Shown: piece after piece, positions 1 to 12,200 of the stretch | Position numbering within the stretch: the stretch's first letter is position 1 | Layout of the letters: each line of letters starts with the position of its first letter | NCBI RefSeq assembly: GCF_019320115.1 | Contig: NC_089586.1 | Location: 2,318,804 to 2,382,803, forward strand | Direction: 5' to 3' | DNA length: 64,000 nt | Source: Miscanthus floridulus | Taxonomy: Eukaryota > Streptophyta > Magnoliopsida > Poales > Poaceae | Translations under genes and position numbers: made by a program | Notes under the pieces: model-generated | What the model saw: only the letters and a program-made list of their open reading frames with translations | The model's database searches: none | What the model was told of the DNA's origin: nothing

Positions 1-1465
1 GAGTCCCAGTAAAGAACAGAAGCATGTGTCATTATTTATATAAGAGAAGTTTTAAAATATATGTTGGACTGTTGTGCATTTTAGTCATTCTATCTTAAAG
101 GAAATAATATCAGCATGGCTTGCGGTCTCACGAGAAAGGAGTATAGGACTGATTTATATTTATAAAAATTCTGAGATATTGACAACACCAACATACTAAC
201 AACATCAGATTGTGATGGCTACTGACCTATTGTCATAGGCATAATTACTAAATAATTGTTGCACTTTTGGTGATTGGGGAGATACACCAGAACGTGTTAG
301 CATTTTAGTAGTCTATTAAATTATTTGACTAAAAACTTCATGACTTAGCTGCCTTCTTTTCCTGACAATTTGGACATGAAATTTAGTGAACATTGACAAT
401 GTATGTTGTTACCTTATTCTCACCGAAGCTCCAAATCATTGCCATTGGTACTGTTTCAACTGTCTCCGGCCCTACTATTAACAAATTGCAGGCACCTACA
501 AATGCAAGCAGAAATGCAGATGCTAAACCAAGAATAACAGAACAAATGGAAGCAAGCAGAACACCAGATTGATGCAATCATGATTCATGAAAGAGCATGA
601 TGAGTCCTAGCTTAATATAAAACAAGGCACAAACTATTTAGCACATTGTGATTATAAAAAAATAGAAAACATGCTTGTACCTCAATCAATCTATAATGAA
701 CTCGTGGTACTCGGCCCTGCATTCAGAAGAAAAAAATTTCATCGCCTGCTCATCCATCATAGGCACGGGGTGCCTATCGTCACCATCCACAGCGTCAGCG
801 AGCCCCACGTGTGCTCCCGTGCGTGCGTGCGTGCTTCGCCAAAGGTGAAACAACAGTGCAGGGACAGGCATAGGCTAGCGCAAGCACCCATACACTCATC
901 ATGTGCGTGGTGTGCGTAAGCCCAATGAACCTAGCCGTAGCAACACCAGATCCAGTGACCCCGACGCACAGCTAAGACGACAACCCGATCCCACTGTAGT
1001 AGAAAGGGAGGAAAGGGGGGGCCGGGGGGCTGCAGTACCTATGGCATGGCAGGGTAGGCCCACCAAGAGGAGTGGGAGAGGAGTATGGGAGCTTCCTTCT
1101 ACTGACATCGCCGCCGCACCGGGGGACGGTCGCCTAGGCCAATGCGCCCAGCCCGCCCATGTTGGGGCTACCGCTCTAGGGTCGCCTTCTACGATGACAA
1201 GTAGGCGGGACAACGTGCATGTCACGAGCGCATGGCGAGGATGACGGCACTGCTGTGAGGCTGACGGTGAGGGCGATGGCACTATTGCAAGGCTGATGGT
1301 GAGGGCAGAGCGAGGACTATGGGCGTGAGGGATTGATCTTGCCTTCCCGAGGCCAAGGGTGATTTGGGGGTGGGACCGGCACCTTTCATCTGGAGTCGCA
1401 GGATCACACCATGTGGGTAGAGCGATGACCCCAAAACAAATGTCACACCAAAAAGTGTCCACGCT
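1..1465. other. Unassigned left flank, weak exon candidates only
   Basis: No gene can be named here. On the minus strand an open stretch at 383-577 encodes one strongly hydrophobic, membrane-segment-like peptide; a GAG-AAT-AAG/GTAACA context at its downstream edge could be a splice donor, but no ATG or clean acceptor is seen. Another short minus-strand frame at 686-871 ends with AEYHEFIID next to a GTAC donor-like site. Both may be exon remnants of one gene lying to the left, but nothing links them to a family. From about 900 to 1440 the sequence becomes GC-rich with open frames in several directions, typical of base composition rather than coding. The boundary with the Copia-type gag to the right falls near 1440-1466. 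Confidence 0.2.
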
Positions 1466-3265
1466 TTGTTCTTTTTAGTTGTAGGAGATAACATATTTGG
1501 TGAGATCATGGATATGAAGTCCGCCCATGAGATTTGGATTTATCTCAATAAGAAATATGGGGCAGTCTCCGATGATGATGATGATGATCACAAGGAGGAG
1601 GCACATGAGGATGTTGAGCATTGCCAAAATTCGATGATTGTGGAAGATTGCTCTACCTTATGGTCAAGTGATGATGATGATGATCATGCCACAAGATCAC
1701 TTGACAAGGTTGATGATGATGCCACAAGTGATGCGATTGATGATGATACTCCATGCACACTTGATGGTGATGATGATGGTTCATGCTCTAGATATGAGAG
1801 TGATGCTTCTACAAGCTCTCCAACATCACCACATTGCTTCATGTCACATGGTGACGCAAAGGTATCTATTGGTGGTGTGATTGTTGATTGTGATGATCCA
1901 AATTTTGAGCTTGTATGCAAACTCACTAAGGCTTTAAGAAATGAGATGGCAAAAACAAGTAAATTGAAAAAAAAATGAAAACTCATTTCTAAAGAAAACA
2001 TGTGAACAACAAAAGCATCTACTTTATGTTACTACTTGTTCACATGAGGAGCTAAAATTGGATCATGAGGAACTTAGTGTTGCTCATGATAACTTGGTAC
2101 AAGACCATGCTTTTCTCACTAAGAAACTTTCCAATGAAAAGACTCAAACTAGTGAGAGCTCATCACTTGGGGCAAATGATCAATCACATAATGCTGCTAA
2201 CCCATGTGATGTAGGCAAGAAGCATGTATCCACCTCTTGTGATAATTTATTAGATATGCCATGTTCTTTACATATAGATGCTTATTCTTCTTCTATGTCT
2301 TGTGAGACTAACCTTTTCAAGGAGAATAATGAGCTCAAAAAGGAAGTGAAGAATTTGAGCAACAAGCTAAAGAGATGCTACAACTCAAAAGTCACCTTTG
2401 AGCATTTGATGAAGACTCAAACAAACTTTGGTGACAAGAGTGGCCTTAGCTTCAAGAAGATGACAAAGGGCAAAAGAAAAAGAGAAAAGAAGATGAAGAA
2501 GGAAGCATGTGGGAAGCTTTCTCATTTCATGTACTATCGATGCCATGAAGTGGGTCATCTTCATGATTAATGCCCTAACATTGAGAAGATCAAGAAGATG
2601 AAGGAAGAAGAGATGCTCAAGCATGTCAAGTGCTTCAAGTGCCGTACTTGGGGTCACCTCACCTCAATGTGCCCAACCAAGCAATTGGTGAAGCAACAAG
2701 TAAAGCCTCAACTAAAGCCACAAGTTGAGAAAGAGAAGACACCCTAAGAGCAAGTCAAGATCAACCATGATGGTGGTGACTTGATGATGAAGAAGAGAAC
2801 AAGAAGGGGTGGAAAATCAAGGCATCCAATGCAAACTCAAGATGTCAAGATGATGAGCAAAAATGAAGATGAGAAGAAAGTCTATGCTCACATCAAGTGC
2901 TTTAAGTGTGGAGATACATGACACTTTGCCTCGAAGTGTCCTACCAAGCTTGAGAAGAAGGCTCAATCAACTCATGAGAGGCAAGGCAATGAGGAGCACC
3001 ACATGAACAAGGAAGAAAAGGCTCAATCAAAAAGGAAGTGCTACTTATGCCGGGAAAGAGGACACATGGGTCATTCATGTCCCCTAGGTAATAATTCTAA
3101 GCCCATTTCATTTGATGATCATGATGTGCTTAGAAAGGATGTCAATGTACCTCATTGGTTGCAATTGCAAAACATTCCGCTACTCATACTAAGGTTATGC
3201 CTAAGTATGTTGCTTCTAACTTGAGAGGACCCAAACTAGTTTGGGTACCATCAAAACATAGATGA
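1466..3265 (+). pseudogene. Copia-type gag with four zinc knuckles, broken
   Basis: Gag-like protein of a Ty1/Copia-type element, the RNA-binding capsid precursor. It begins without its N-terminal part at a typical gag phrase (SAHEIWIYLNKKYG), continues through an Asp-rich stretch around 1575-1780, a coiled-coil-like middle (2040-2400) and a basic region. Four CCHC-type knuckles follow, near 2530, 2630, 2900 and 3035. The second (CFKC..GH....C) and fourth (CYLC..GH....C) are complete; the first has lost its first Cys and carries an in-frame TAA, the third carries a TGA. An A-run near 1966-1977 has lost or gained a base, shifting frame. The frame ends at TGA 3263-3265 after GPKLVWVP, the usual end of gag in this lineage. 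No protease, integrase or RT follows, so the element looks gag-only (non-autonomous). Confidence 0.75.
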
Positions 3266-4399
3266 TTGTTTGTAGGTACCATAGGCATTGGAGGCTTGGT
3301 TCAAGTGGTATTCATTGTGTTGATCATATGTTGAGTCAAGTATTGAAGCTTAATGCAATCCTATCCCAATGCCAAGTCAAGAATTAGTGAAGTCCAAATG
3401 TGCTACAACATACAAGTGTCATGATCAAGTAGTTGTGGTCATTTATTGGATTATTTGATGGCTTGCAAATATGAGTTGAAGCTTGCTAATTGGATGATCA
3501 TGAGCCAACTAAGGTATATCTCTTGTTGATCATTTCATTTGGGTGCATATGAGTTGATTGAATTGGATAAATATGCAATGTTGCTTGCTATGGGATGTTT
3601 GAATGGATAAATAGCTTAGTAATCAAGTTTGGATTGATTTATGTTGGATAAATTCATGAGATGAATTTGAGTAAGTGAATTAAATGGATTTATGTCTTGT
3701 GAAAGTATTCAAACAAGTTAGTTTCAAGTTTCATTCAATTTGAAGAAGTGTAGCCCAATTGGTTGAAATCTGTCCAAAATTGAAAAACTGAGCTAGCTGA
3801 GATCAAGTCTGAGTTTGAGTGATAAAATCTATTTGGATTGGCTTAAAATTTGGTATGCATGCTCTAGACTTATGATACAAGTTGCTGTACAAATTTCCTT
3901 GGAATTAGATAAGAATTGCTTCGGTTTGGAGTAGATCTTGTCAACTCTAGTGCAGCAGTTTTTAGCATAGGGCAGTGGTGGAAGATTTGATTGCTGGTAA
4001 TTCATATGAAGTCCAATGAATCTCAAATTTTTACAATTGCTAGATGACTTAGTGAATCATATCTCCACCAAATTTTATGGCATTTGGATCTGTTCATTGG
4101 GAGTTATGGATTATTCTTTAAGGGGTACAGAATCTGCCAGAAAAGTGACCATTATTGGATTCATCTAAAGTCACTTTGATTGAAAGGTCCTTAAGTTGGA
4201 AACATATTTATAAGTGATTGAAGTACCTAAGTTTGGTTTTGAGATGAGCTAAAGCATGATAAGCAAAGAGTATAAGGCCATTTGATTGTGGAGTGTACTT
4301 GGCACACTTTTGGTACTCAAATTGAAGATCAAGATCAAACCTTAAGATAAAGATAAAGTTTAAGTTTTAGTGCTTGTTGGAAATCATTTAGTAGAAAGA
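3266..4399 (+). other. Non-coding interior of the outer Copia-type element, left part
   Basis: AT-rich sequence directly downstream of gag with no reading frame resembling protease, integrase or RT on either strand. It continues at 30354 on the far side of the nested element; the two halves share the same base composition and repeated words around AAGTGGTAT and TTGATCA. Confidence 0.55.
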
Positions 4400-4404
4400 A
4401 AAGG
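4400..4404. repeat. Target site duplication AAAGG (left copy, Tat-lineage element)
   Basis: The five bases before the LTR start TGTCGG are AAAGG. The same five bases follow the right LTR at 30349-30353, so the 26 kb between them entered as one event plus later nested insertions. Confidence 0.85.
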
Positions 4405-5484
4405 TGTCGGTGCAAAAAGTGACCAACAAGTAAATATTTATAGTTTTGCCATACGTTGTGATCGGATGTGGCCTAGCACTCAATAACACAGGGTTTATAC
4501 TAGTTTAGGCAACGTGCCTTATGTCTAGTTCCAATCAGTCAGTGACTTTATTCTTGAGCCCAGGTGCTCAAAGTTTGTTGTGAGGTTACAAATGAGTGGA
4601 AATAAAAAAAGGAGGTGTTAAAGGTCCGACCAGGCTCTGAACCGAAGGGCCAAGAGTGACGGGAGCTCCAACGTGCGCTAAGTATTAGAGCGTATGTTTT
4701 GTGTAGCTTTAGAGTTCTAGAGCTATGGAACTGTTTGAGTGCTCAGAATGTCTAAAGCTTAGTAGAGAGAGAGTCAGAATGATCGTCCTCCTTTTAGGAG
4801 AGAGCGCATCCCGTTTTATAGGTGAAGGGGATGACCTTACAAGTTAAGAGAGAGAGAGAGAGAGAGAGTGTGTGTGTGCTTCCTAGTCTTGTTGCCTACG
4901 CCATCAGGTACAAGATAGTTTGTCGGTGCCACAATACTATTGATGCCCAGATGCATGTGGTAGGCTCTATCGTGTTCTTCTGGTATGGCAAATGTCAGCG
5001 CCTACCATACTGTAGGACAAATGTTGGTGCCTACAACACTGTTCCTATTTGGACATGTCTGAAAGGTTGAAAAGCACCCTTCTAGCATGGCCTAGTGGTA
5101 CTGTCCTACAGGTGTGCAGGGTATGGTCCTTAGTATTACGGTTGACTTGAGCTCCTTGCCTTATCTGCTTTGCCTGATTCTTGGGTCCTCACCGAGCGGG
5201 CGTCCCTAGTCGGTCGTTCCTAGTCAGCTCCGACCGCACCGATCAGAGAAGAGCTGTAGGTAGAGGTTCGTGTATTCCCGGTCAGAAAAGCAGGTCAGAG
5301 TCAGAAGCGAGTATTGTCCCCTCCTTGGCTAGGTCTTTTGGTTAAAGACTGGATCGCTCTTTCAGCCTATCGTTAGGTATCTGGGCCGGCCTAGGAGTCA
5401 CACATTTGTTGTAATGCCGTCTGCTAGGACGAGCTTTTGCTAGGAAGCGGGTGCATCGGGGACCCTAGGTTTATGAACCTGATA
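4405..5484 (-). repeat. Left (3') LTR of the Tat-lineage element
   Basis: Starts TGTCGGTG and ends GATA where the partner has GACA. It pairs with 29283-30348. It includes a (GA)n/(TG)n microsatellite at about 4845-4877 and, on the minus strand, a TATAAAA box (complement of 4814-4820) likely to be the LTR promoter. Confidence 0.85.
4814..4820 (-). promoter_or_regulatory. TATA box in left Tat LTR
   Basis: Complement reads TATAAAA within CACCTATAAAACGGG. The same box is preserved in the other LTR (about 29678-29684), as expected for the U3 promoter of a minus-strand element. Confidence 0.5.
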
Positions 5485-5500
5485 GGAGCCCCCGAGCCCT
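5485..5500 (-). promoter_or_regulatory. Polypurine tract of the Tat-lineage element
   Basis: On the minus strand GGGCTCGGGGGCTCC lies directly against the left LTR, the place where plus-strand priming occurs. It confirms that this is the 3' LTR of a minus-strand element. Confidence 0.6.
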
Positions 5501-5559
5501 TTTGGGACTTCTACAAAGTTGTGAAGGGGCTGTTTATACTCGTTGTATGAGAGCAACGG

Positions 5560-6260
5560 ATGGGTGTAAGATTGTGAGTCGTCGTCGAGCGTGATGGAGC
5601 ATGGACCCATGCATCAGGCATGGCCATGGGGTCAGGCATGATGGAGCATGGACCTAGGCATCGGACCGACGAACCAGCATGCTGATCAGTGGTTGTACAG
5701 GGTGTAGGCAGTATAGTGACCATGCGTCCATCACTATGGGTTGATGTGAGTTCCCTAGAACATCATGTCACGGAGATGGGTCATGTTGAGACGTGACTGC
5801 TCCCTACATGATGCTAGAAGTTTGACCTGGGGCTATACTTTTTGGCCCATTGTGGTTAGTGGCGGCATGAGCTTTCGTTAGGGACCATGTCTGAGGGATC
5901 GGATGAAGTGGGGCCAACCCTCAGACATCGATCGAGGTGGAGCCAACCTTCAGGAGTCGAACGAGGTGGAGCCCAGCAGGGGGTGTGGCCTTGGTGGTCC
6001 TAGAAATCACCTAGGGGATTTTTTAACTTGCCAGCGGGTGCACACGAGCGCACCCGGTGGGTGTAGCCCCTGAGCCCCCAGGCGATTCGGGTAGAATTTC
6101 CTAGGGGATTTTTTGACTTACCAATGTTCTGAGCCATCATTTCTAGGAGCGTGGACATAGGTGTCGGGCACCAACCCAAACATTGGGCATAGCCGGGGGG
6201 TCAAGCGTGATGGAGCATGGACCCAAGTGTCGGGCGTGGCTGAGGGGTTAGTTTAGTTTC
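5560..6260. repeat. Imperfect subterminal repeats of the Tat-lineage element
   Basis: Short phrases recur at irregular spacing: GAGCATGGACC near 5598, 5644 and 6215; AGGTGGAGCC near 5935 and 5966; CCTAGGGGATTTTTT near 6010 and 6101. Such minisatellite-like words between gene and 3' LTR are common in Tat-lineage elements. A GC-richer version is seen at 50376-50652. Confidence 0.5.
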
Positions 6261-6357
6261 ATGCGTTACCCCATCTACGGTTTCCACAACCAGAGGGGCT
6301 GAGCTAATGCCACTTGCCTCGATGGCTCAAGTGACGCACTCGGTGAGCTCTCTAACG

Positions 6358-7060
6358 GGTATGTCTGAGTGGAATCTAGGTCCATCATTCATAACAGGGT
6401 TGACATAGCCTTCATGTGGCATTCCACTACTCCTTAACTTGCCTCCTGGCAGATGCCTAAGCCTCGCTGGCCTCCCCTCGATGAAGATTCTGTGGGCATG
6501 GTTCAAGGTTAGGATCGAACGAGAAGGTTGAGATGACCTTGTCTGCCTCGAAGCAAGTTGGGCAAAGGCTGCTGGGGCGCATCTGTATTTTCTCCCTTAG
6601 CTCCATTTGATGTGAGGTGGCCTTAAGCCCTTTGCGAGGGGCCTTCAAACCCCAGTTGGTCGTTGCTCATGTCGAATGAGGTGAATGCCGCTTTGTGATG
6701 CAACACGAAGCGTTGTGATACATCAATTGCATATGCAATGCTTTGGATGTATGGGATGAATGTGTGAATGCATGTATGAGGAAGGACGAATGAATGATTA
6801 TGCATTAGAAAATAAAATAATGTAGGAAGGTTTGGTAAAGATACCTTGATGACTCGAGTGGTAGGTTTGAGGAGCTCTTATAGGATATGTCTTAATGGGA
6901 TCCATGTCAATCATTCATGATGGAGTCGGCATAGCCCACATGGGGCATCCCACTACTCCTTACCTGTCTCTTGGCAGTCGCCTGAGCCATCCGATCAACT
7001 TAGGTAGCCCATTGGCCTTTCCTCGATAGAGATCCTATTGGTGGGCCCTTCCAAACCCTA
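6358..7060. repeat. Pair of about 150 bp direct repeats upstream of the antisense gene
   Basis: The block beginning near 6358 (GTATGTCTGAGTGG...) recurs near 6888 (ATATGTCTTAATGG...), both continuing through CCCACTACTCCTTA-like and TTGGCAG/CTGGCAG-like words to a CCTCGAT phrase. Divergence is high, so the duplication is old. It lies in the presumed promoter region of the antisense gene starting after 7230. Confidence 0.5.
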
Positions 7061-7225
7061 CCTAGGAAGGCGGAGGGTCGTTTGCATGCGACTGCGCCTT
7101 ATTTCCTATGCCTAGGTTATAGTGGTGGGCCCTACCTAGGCCACATCCCATTTTAACCAAGCAAAGTTTCATTGGGCAGGGCATGTCCCATCAGTCAGGA
7201 CACGTCCCACCGCATGCCTATCTGC

Positions 7226-7234
7226 ATTAAATAG
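7226..7234 (+). promoter_or_regulatory. TATA-like box of the antisense gene
   Basis: ATTAAATAG on the + strand, followed by a pyrimidine-rich leader (7240-7310) and then the open region of the antisense gene. Position and context fit a core promoter; there is no other evidence. Confidence 0.35.
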
Positions 7235-9228
7235 GAGAAGGGAGAGGGTTTTCGTCTCATTCCTTCGCCTTTCTCCAACTGCTGCCTCTCCTCCTTCTTC
7301 CTTTTGGCCAAGCCTGTTCATGCATCGTGGCGGTTTCTAGGGGAGAGAGAGGGTAAAGTAAGGGAGAGGAGAACTCACATATTTGCTCATGAATCTAGGG
7401 CGTGATGCCAAACTAGAGGCCATCCAACGTAGACGAGGAGGTGCTGACCGCCTTCATCGAGAAGGGGCTGCTCCCACCAAAGGAGGTGGCGCATTAGAGG
7501 GCTCCTGCGCTAGAGGAAGCTATTCTGTGACCATGGGCCAATGAGGTTGTCTCCTTCCTTGCCTTCCACGAGCATGGGCTTGGATATCCCATGCACTGGT
7601 TCTTGCACGGGCTCCTCAATGAGCGGGGCCTAGAGCTGTAGCACCTCAATCTGACTAGGGTGCTGCACATTGCCGATTTCATCACCGTTTGCGAGGCCTT
7701 CCTCAGGATGGAGCCGCATGTGGATCTCTTTTGGTGGATCTTCATCGGGAGAGCCTTGTCTGAGGGGAAGCCACCCAGAACTGCGTTGGTTGGGGGCTTT
7801 GCCTTGTAGAAGAAGCCAAGGTCATTGGGCTCCTACTCCATGTACTCCCCCTATGACTCCAATCAGGGATGGCATGGTGAGTGGTTCTACATCAGGAACC
7901 CAGCAGAGGTGCCATTCCCGCCATTCACCAGAAGAAGGCTAGAGAGACGGGAGAGCTGGTCGTGGGGTCCCTCTAGTAGGTAGAATGAGCTAGAGGTCAC
8001 TGGGGTGGAGCTTTAGAAGCTGGTGCAGCGCAGCCTCAATGGGCTATGATTCTTCCACACCTTCCACCATTGAGTCACCCCACTGGCGAAGAGGAGGTGG
8101 TCGATGTGGGCCTACTCTGGCCCAATGGATCCCAACTGTGCATCACCGGAGGTGTTACTGAAGGACAAAGTCTAGAGTCAACTTGACCGGATGCTACAAC
8201 TAAGGGATAAAGATTCCCTCGAAGGAAAGCTCAGACCTCTTCATGCCGTGAAGCTGTCTAATCTGGTATGCTCCCCTCTCCCTATTCCATGACCTTTTCC
8301 CTTTTGCTCTCCTTTATTTTGATTTCGAGTTTGTCCATTTTGTAGGGACTCGTGAGTTACAAATCCTGGCTGCATCTTCCGAGGGGGCCAGAGGGCGTAG
8401 CTTGGTAGGCTACCTTGAAGGAGGCAGCGCTTGCCAAAAAGAAGAAGAGAGCTGAGAAGGCCTGAAGGAGGATTGAGAAGGAGAAGGAGATTGGCTGGTG
8501 GGTCTGGGCGGGTGAAAGTAGGAGCGATGTGGAGGCGAAGCTTGAGTTGAAGGAGCCCATGGAGATGGGTGGTGATGTGAGTACCTCTGAGGATGAAGGA
8601 GATAGGGGCGTAGTTGCGACCTCGGTGGAGCATCATGAGCCTATGACCACGTTCGTCAGCGGTGGGTGGGATACAAAGAAGCACGGTGATGTTCCCATGT
8701 CAAGGAAGCATGCCATGAGCAAAGACACCACCGTCAAGCGAGAGGCGAAGTGGGTGTGGGTGCCACGCCCTTTGGAGGCATTGTTAGCTCTACACCCCCT
8801 GCTCCGAGCGTGGTGGGGCACACCGGCCGATTGGAGGAGCGTGCTTGTACACCCGCATCTTCGGGGTCAGTGCATGTGCGCGACCCACAATGGGGAGATG
8901 CCCCGTCAGGTGCTTCGGTGGGTGCGCCAAGAGCCAGCGGTCGCAGCCATTCGTAGGCCGATCAAGAACTGGCCGAGTCAGCTCCTTCCTCGATTGATAT
9001 GAGGTGGCGTGGGTCACAACCCATGAGCGGTCCTCATCTGGCGAGCTCGTCGCCAGCGGGTTAGGGCTTTAGGGCCCTGCCGCTTTCGTCTAGGTATGCA
9101 ACTATGTTCTTTTTCGATCTCATAGTTGAGTTCTTTGAACACGACTGATCTATACTTATTTGAAAGCGGCCAAGGACTGATGGGACTGGGCATCACCCCA
9201 CCTCCTGTGTGGGAGGAGTGGAGACCTA

Positions 9229-9233
9229 GCCTA
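9229..9233. repeat. Target site duplication GCCTA (left copy, chromovirus)
   Basis: GCCTA precedes the LTR start TGTAACAG and is found again at 24010-24014 directly after the right LTR. The perfect 5 bp match defines the element borders to the base. Confidence 0.95.
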
Positions 9234-12200
9234 TGTAACAGAACCGACCAATTATATGAGATTAAGTAAGAAAATCTTCCACCGAAGCAGATAATTTAGC
9301 AAACTTAAGCCAGTATAACCCAGTAGTCCGTGAAACCATGAAGGATTTCAAACCAATCGACATACAAACCAAGATCGTACAAGTTTAGCAATCACCGTCA
9401 CATGTTACATAAAGTTTGCAATGACAGTTGGATACATCAGAGTTTAGAACATAAAGTTATTACAACCCAAGTTCAAACTGAAATAGCGGAAGCAAATAGT
9501 TTTAAAGCCACACACACACTTTTGGTTCAGATACAGTGCCAGTAGGTAGTCATCTCCAACAAAAGCATCAGATGAGAGATATAGAGTGACCATTGCCCTT
9601 GGTCCTACTTGTCACCCATCGCCAGGTACAGGCAGTTAATGCAATAACCATAGTACATTTGACCATCTGCAACAATAATGGGAACAATGCCCTAAGTACG
9701 AGAAGGTACTCAACTAAACTTACCCATCTTAAACCAAAATAAAGCGACACCAAGGATTATGCAAGGCTTTCTTTAGTGGGCTAGCTGACTCATTTGCGAA
9801 AAGCATAAGCTATCATGAAGAAACCATTTTAAGTACTTTGCATCATCTTTATTATGACCTATCCATCTAGGTAAGCACCTATACTGTAGCAATCACTTGA
9901 TTAACCAATAACATCTAGTTACCAACTTAGATTTAGCATATCCCATACCATCCAGATAACCATCAGTATTCCATCATAATTACTACGATGCTGTAGCTCG
10001 AGTCAAGTGCTCACTATCTAGGAGCGATGGTGATTCGAATCGATTCCTAACCAACTGGTGATTTATTCCTCACACAAACCACACTCACTGATCAAGTGAG
10101 CTACAGATCACTAATGACACTTTCCAAGTAGCCGCGGGTTAACAGTCATGGACCGCACTACCCAGGGACCGCCCAATAGCTAGGACGCACCTTGGGCTCA
10201 CTCTTCGTGTCCCCATCATACCCCCTTCAGCACCAGTCTACTAATCTGAGTTTATCCCAGCTTGAATAGTGTCACTAGCTTCATGGTCGAAAGGTACTTT
10301 ATTCGGCCAGCTAAATGTGAGGCATACGTTCAACATGACAAGAGGGACGAGCAACAATCGATCCTTAATCGACATAGATGGAAAACTAATAGCACCCCAG
10401 AACCCTGTTTGGTTGCCTCCAACTTTTCCGTCCGGTCTTCAGTTATCCATCAGACATGGTTAATTCCAGAATATCATTCTTTCTATAGCTAATTCTTCCA
10501 GTAACCACCTATAATTGTAGGTGACCGGAAATAACTAATCGCTACCGGTCTAAGCAAGGCTAAGCAGTTATTCAATCCTGACCTAATAGGGTAAAAAGGT
10601 AATAAGGTAGGCAAGGATGGTAATAAATACATCAACGGTTTCAATCAACTCCTACAACTTAATGCAACAATATATAAACTCATATATAGAAAGAATTGCT
10701 TTTATAAAGTAGGAGACTTAAAATGCTCTAGGGCTTGCCTCGTTCAAACGAACTAGGTTGATGATCCATGCACTCGGACAAGTCCTCTCCTTGCTCCTCT
10801 TCCTCTAGCACCTCCTATGCCTGGATTTTTTGTGGATCTGTCCCAGTCTGCTCTTCCTGAACTGCTACTAGCAACTCCTCCTGCGATCCTATATGATGCA
10901 GATGTATAAGTGCTCATGCATAGGTGCATCAGAGAGATGACATGTAATGATCACGATGCATGGAATGTAGATGAACATGTTTAACTTTATTGGACATAGT
11001 AGAAGTAAAGCTCTTCTATAAGGTAGCCAACATCATCCTAGAACATGTACTACTATACTACTACTACAACCACTGTACTAACATGCCAAGTCACCATAGC
11101 AAGCTAAGATGCTTCAAAGATACACCAAAGCAAACATTATTAACTAAACATGCATTGAAAAGGTTAATTAAACCCTAATTGAAACTAGGTTTGAACAACA
11201 ACACCTATTTTGGTAGCACAAAAAAATCTGAGAAAATTATGGTAGCATAGTACTACTCTAAGTAGACTACCATAAAATTTTCATGGCATTTGGATAAGTA
11301 AAATAGCCTACACAAAAATGACAAGCTATGGCATAAATATGAGCATGAAAATACTTTGTATTATGAAAAGTTTCAAACAATAGATTTAATATTTTTCCTA
11401 TGTTCTACACAGTAAACAATCACTGCACAAAAATTATCATACACATGTTTTATACAATTTTTGCTCTCTATCAAAATAACAAAAAATCATCAATTAAAGG
11501 CACTTGAACTACACATCAATATTTCTCTACAGAACATGCATGACATATATTTTTCCTACAAAGTACATCACTAAAGGAGATTAACAAAATTGGAACCATA
11601 TTTTTCTGATAATTATTCTATTTACTAGACATTTTCTAAGATAACAGCAAATACAAGAATTAAATAAAACCCTATACAAATGTATCACAAAAACCACATG
11701 CAATACTTTTCTACTGTAGATCTAAGAATAAGAAGCATATAGAAATTTGTTTCACCAAAATTAGGGCACCACAGCAACAACTATGTATTTTAGAATCCTT
11801 TAAAAGCATTTTCTAGAAATCTTTTTCTTTTAAAACGAAAATCCAATCGTTGAAAACGCTGGGTGCACCCGGTGCAGTGCACCTAGGTTCACACCGAGGT
11901 GCTGATAGCAGGCCCCCATGGGTCAATCGGCCCCAACTGCCAGCCACCCGCTGCAGGGGAGGCGGCGCTGACCGGCGCGAGCTCGCCATCGACGAGGTGG
12001 CTGGCGACGAGGTCACCACCCACGTGACCACCGAGCCAAGGCAGACCTACCGGTGCATCTATTGGGGGCCAGTGGAGCTCAGGAGCAAGCTCACCAGCAT
12101 CCATGGCGGCGTGGTGGCCCGGCTCACCGTCGGCTGGCCATCTCCGGCCGAGAGGTGGCGCGGGGAGTGGCTTGAGAGCTACCCCGTGTTCGTGCGGTGC

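Noticed and set aside
1638..1880. Methionine-rich ORF
   Set aside because: Alternative frame of the Asp-rich (GATGAT) part of gag.
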